From Saprospiraceae bacterium (lineage in GTDB: Bacteria; Bacteroidota; Bacteroidia; Chitinophagales; Saprospiraceae), in NCBI GenBank assembly GCA_020630455.1, contig JAHDBK010000209.1, positions 1-6,781 on the forward strand: a stretch of DNA of 6,781 nucleotides. The letters are read 5' to 3'. The notes under the pieces were generated by a model that did not search any database, was not told where the DNA came from, and was given only the letters and a program-made list of their open reading frames with translations. Positions 6,566 through 6,781 of the stretch are shown in pieces; positions within the stretch are counted from its first letter, which is position 1; each line of letters begins with the position of its first letter. Both the position numbers and the translations under genes were made by a program.

Positions 6566-6781
6566 AATATATTATAATTTAAAATAATCTAGGCTGTAAA
6601 ATAAAAGAATGTTTTAATACTAACACGATTAATCCATTAATATTTCACTAAAATATTGACTTTTTTGTTATTTTTCCCAAAAATTAAAATCTTATGTAAT
6701 TGTTTAGCGATAGCAATAGGCTTTTAATAATGCTTAAGTATCTGTAAAAATAAATAAAGTTCTTTATAAAATTAATTTATT
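6566..6781. promoter_or_regulatory. Non-coding leader region upstream of the TraB/GumN-domain gene
   Basis: 216 bp of very AT-rich DNA up to the window edge with no supportable gene on either strand. It should hold the promoter of the large gene. The best Bacteroidota-like candidate is TATTTTAG (6648-6655, minus strand; one mismatch to TAnnTTTG) with a TTTG at 6678-6681, 22 nt upstream; this would give a leader of about 75 nt. A small dyad attaat-cc-attaat (6628-6641) and an AT-only hairpin (6639-6645 with 6651-6657) overlap this spot. All are weak calls in AT-rich sequence. No Shine-Dalgarno sequence is seen before the ATG. Confidence 0.3.

Noticed and set aside
6566..6781. A small RNA or riboswitch upstream of the large gene
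   Set aside because: Only AT-only hairpins are present, with no conserved riboswitch core or GC-rich structure, so there is no basis for a call.

Overview
The window is a low-G+C, gene-dense stretch of a bacterial chromosome, most likely from the Bacteroidota. Three things point there: a type IX secretion (Por) C-terminal sorting domain on one gene; signal peptides that end in AQ or SQ; and AT-rich leaders with no clear Shine-Dalgarno sequence. I cannot name a genus from sequence alone.

All four real genes lie on the minus strand, so transcription runs from high to low coordinates. In that order they are: (1) a 1215-residue exported protein (2918-6565) with an N-terminal TraB/GumN (Tiki-like) domain, then three related modules, a helical region and a Tyr-rich tail; (2) a secreted PQQ-dependent sugar (glucose/sorbosone-type) dehydrogenase with a T9SS sorting domain (1408-2814); (3) a TlpA-like thioredoxin-fold protein, probably a lipoprotein (781-1314); (4) a ComF-family phosphoribosyltransferase-like protein (16-732). 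A strong intrinsic terminator at 2839-2877 separates the first gene from the rest. A much weaker AT-only hairpin lies between the dehydrogenase and tlpA. The tlpA-comF gap is only 48 bp, so those two may be co-transcribed.

Three of the four products are directed out of the cytoplasm: the TraB-like protein to periplasm or envelope, the dehydrogenase to the surface or medium, and the thioredoxin protein to the envelope. ComF is cytoplasmic. I see no evidence of one shared pathway. This looks like ordinary chromosomal housekeeping and envelope content, with no mobile element, CRISPR array, tRNA or rRNA.

The least ordinary item is the large TraB/GumN protein. Its middle third appears to be a diverged triplication of a module of about 140 residues, joined to a solenoid-like helical region and a YDYYDYY C-terminus. 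A second small point is an 18-base motif found in two intergenic gaps just after stop codons, partly duplicated in tandem in front of comF.
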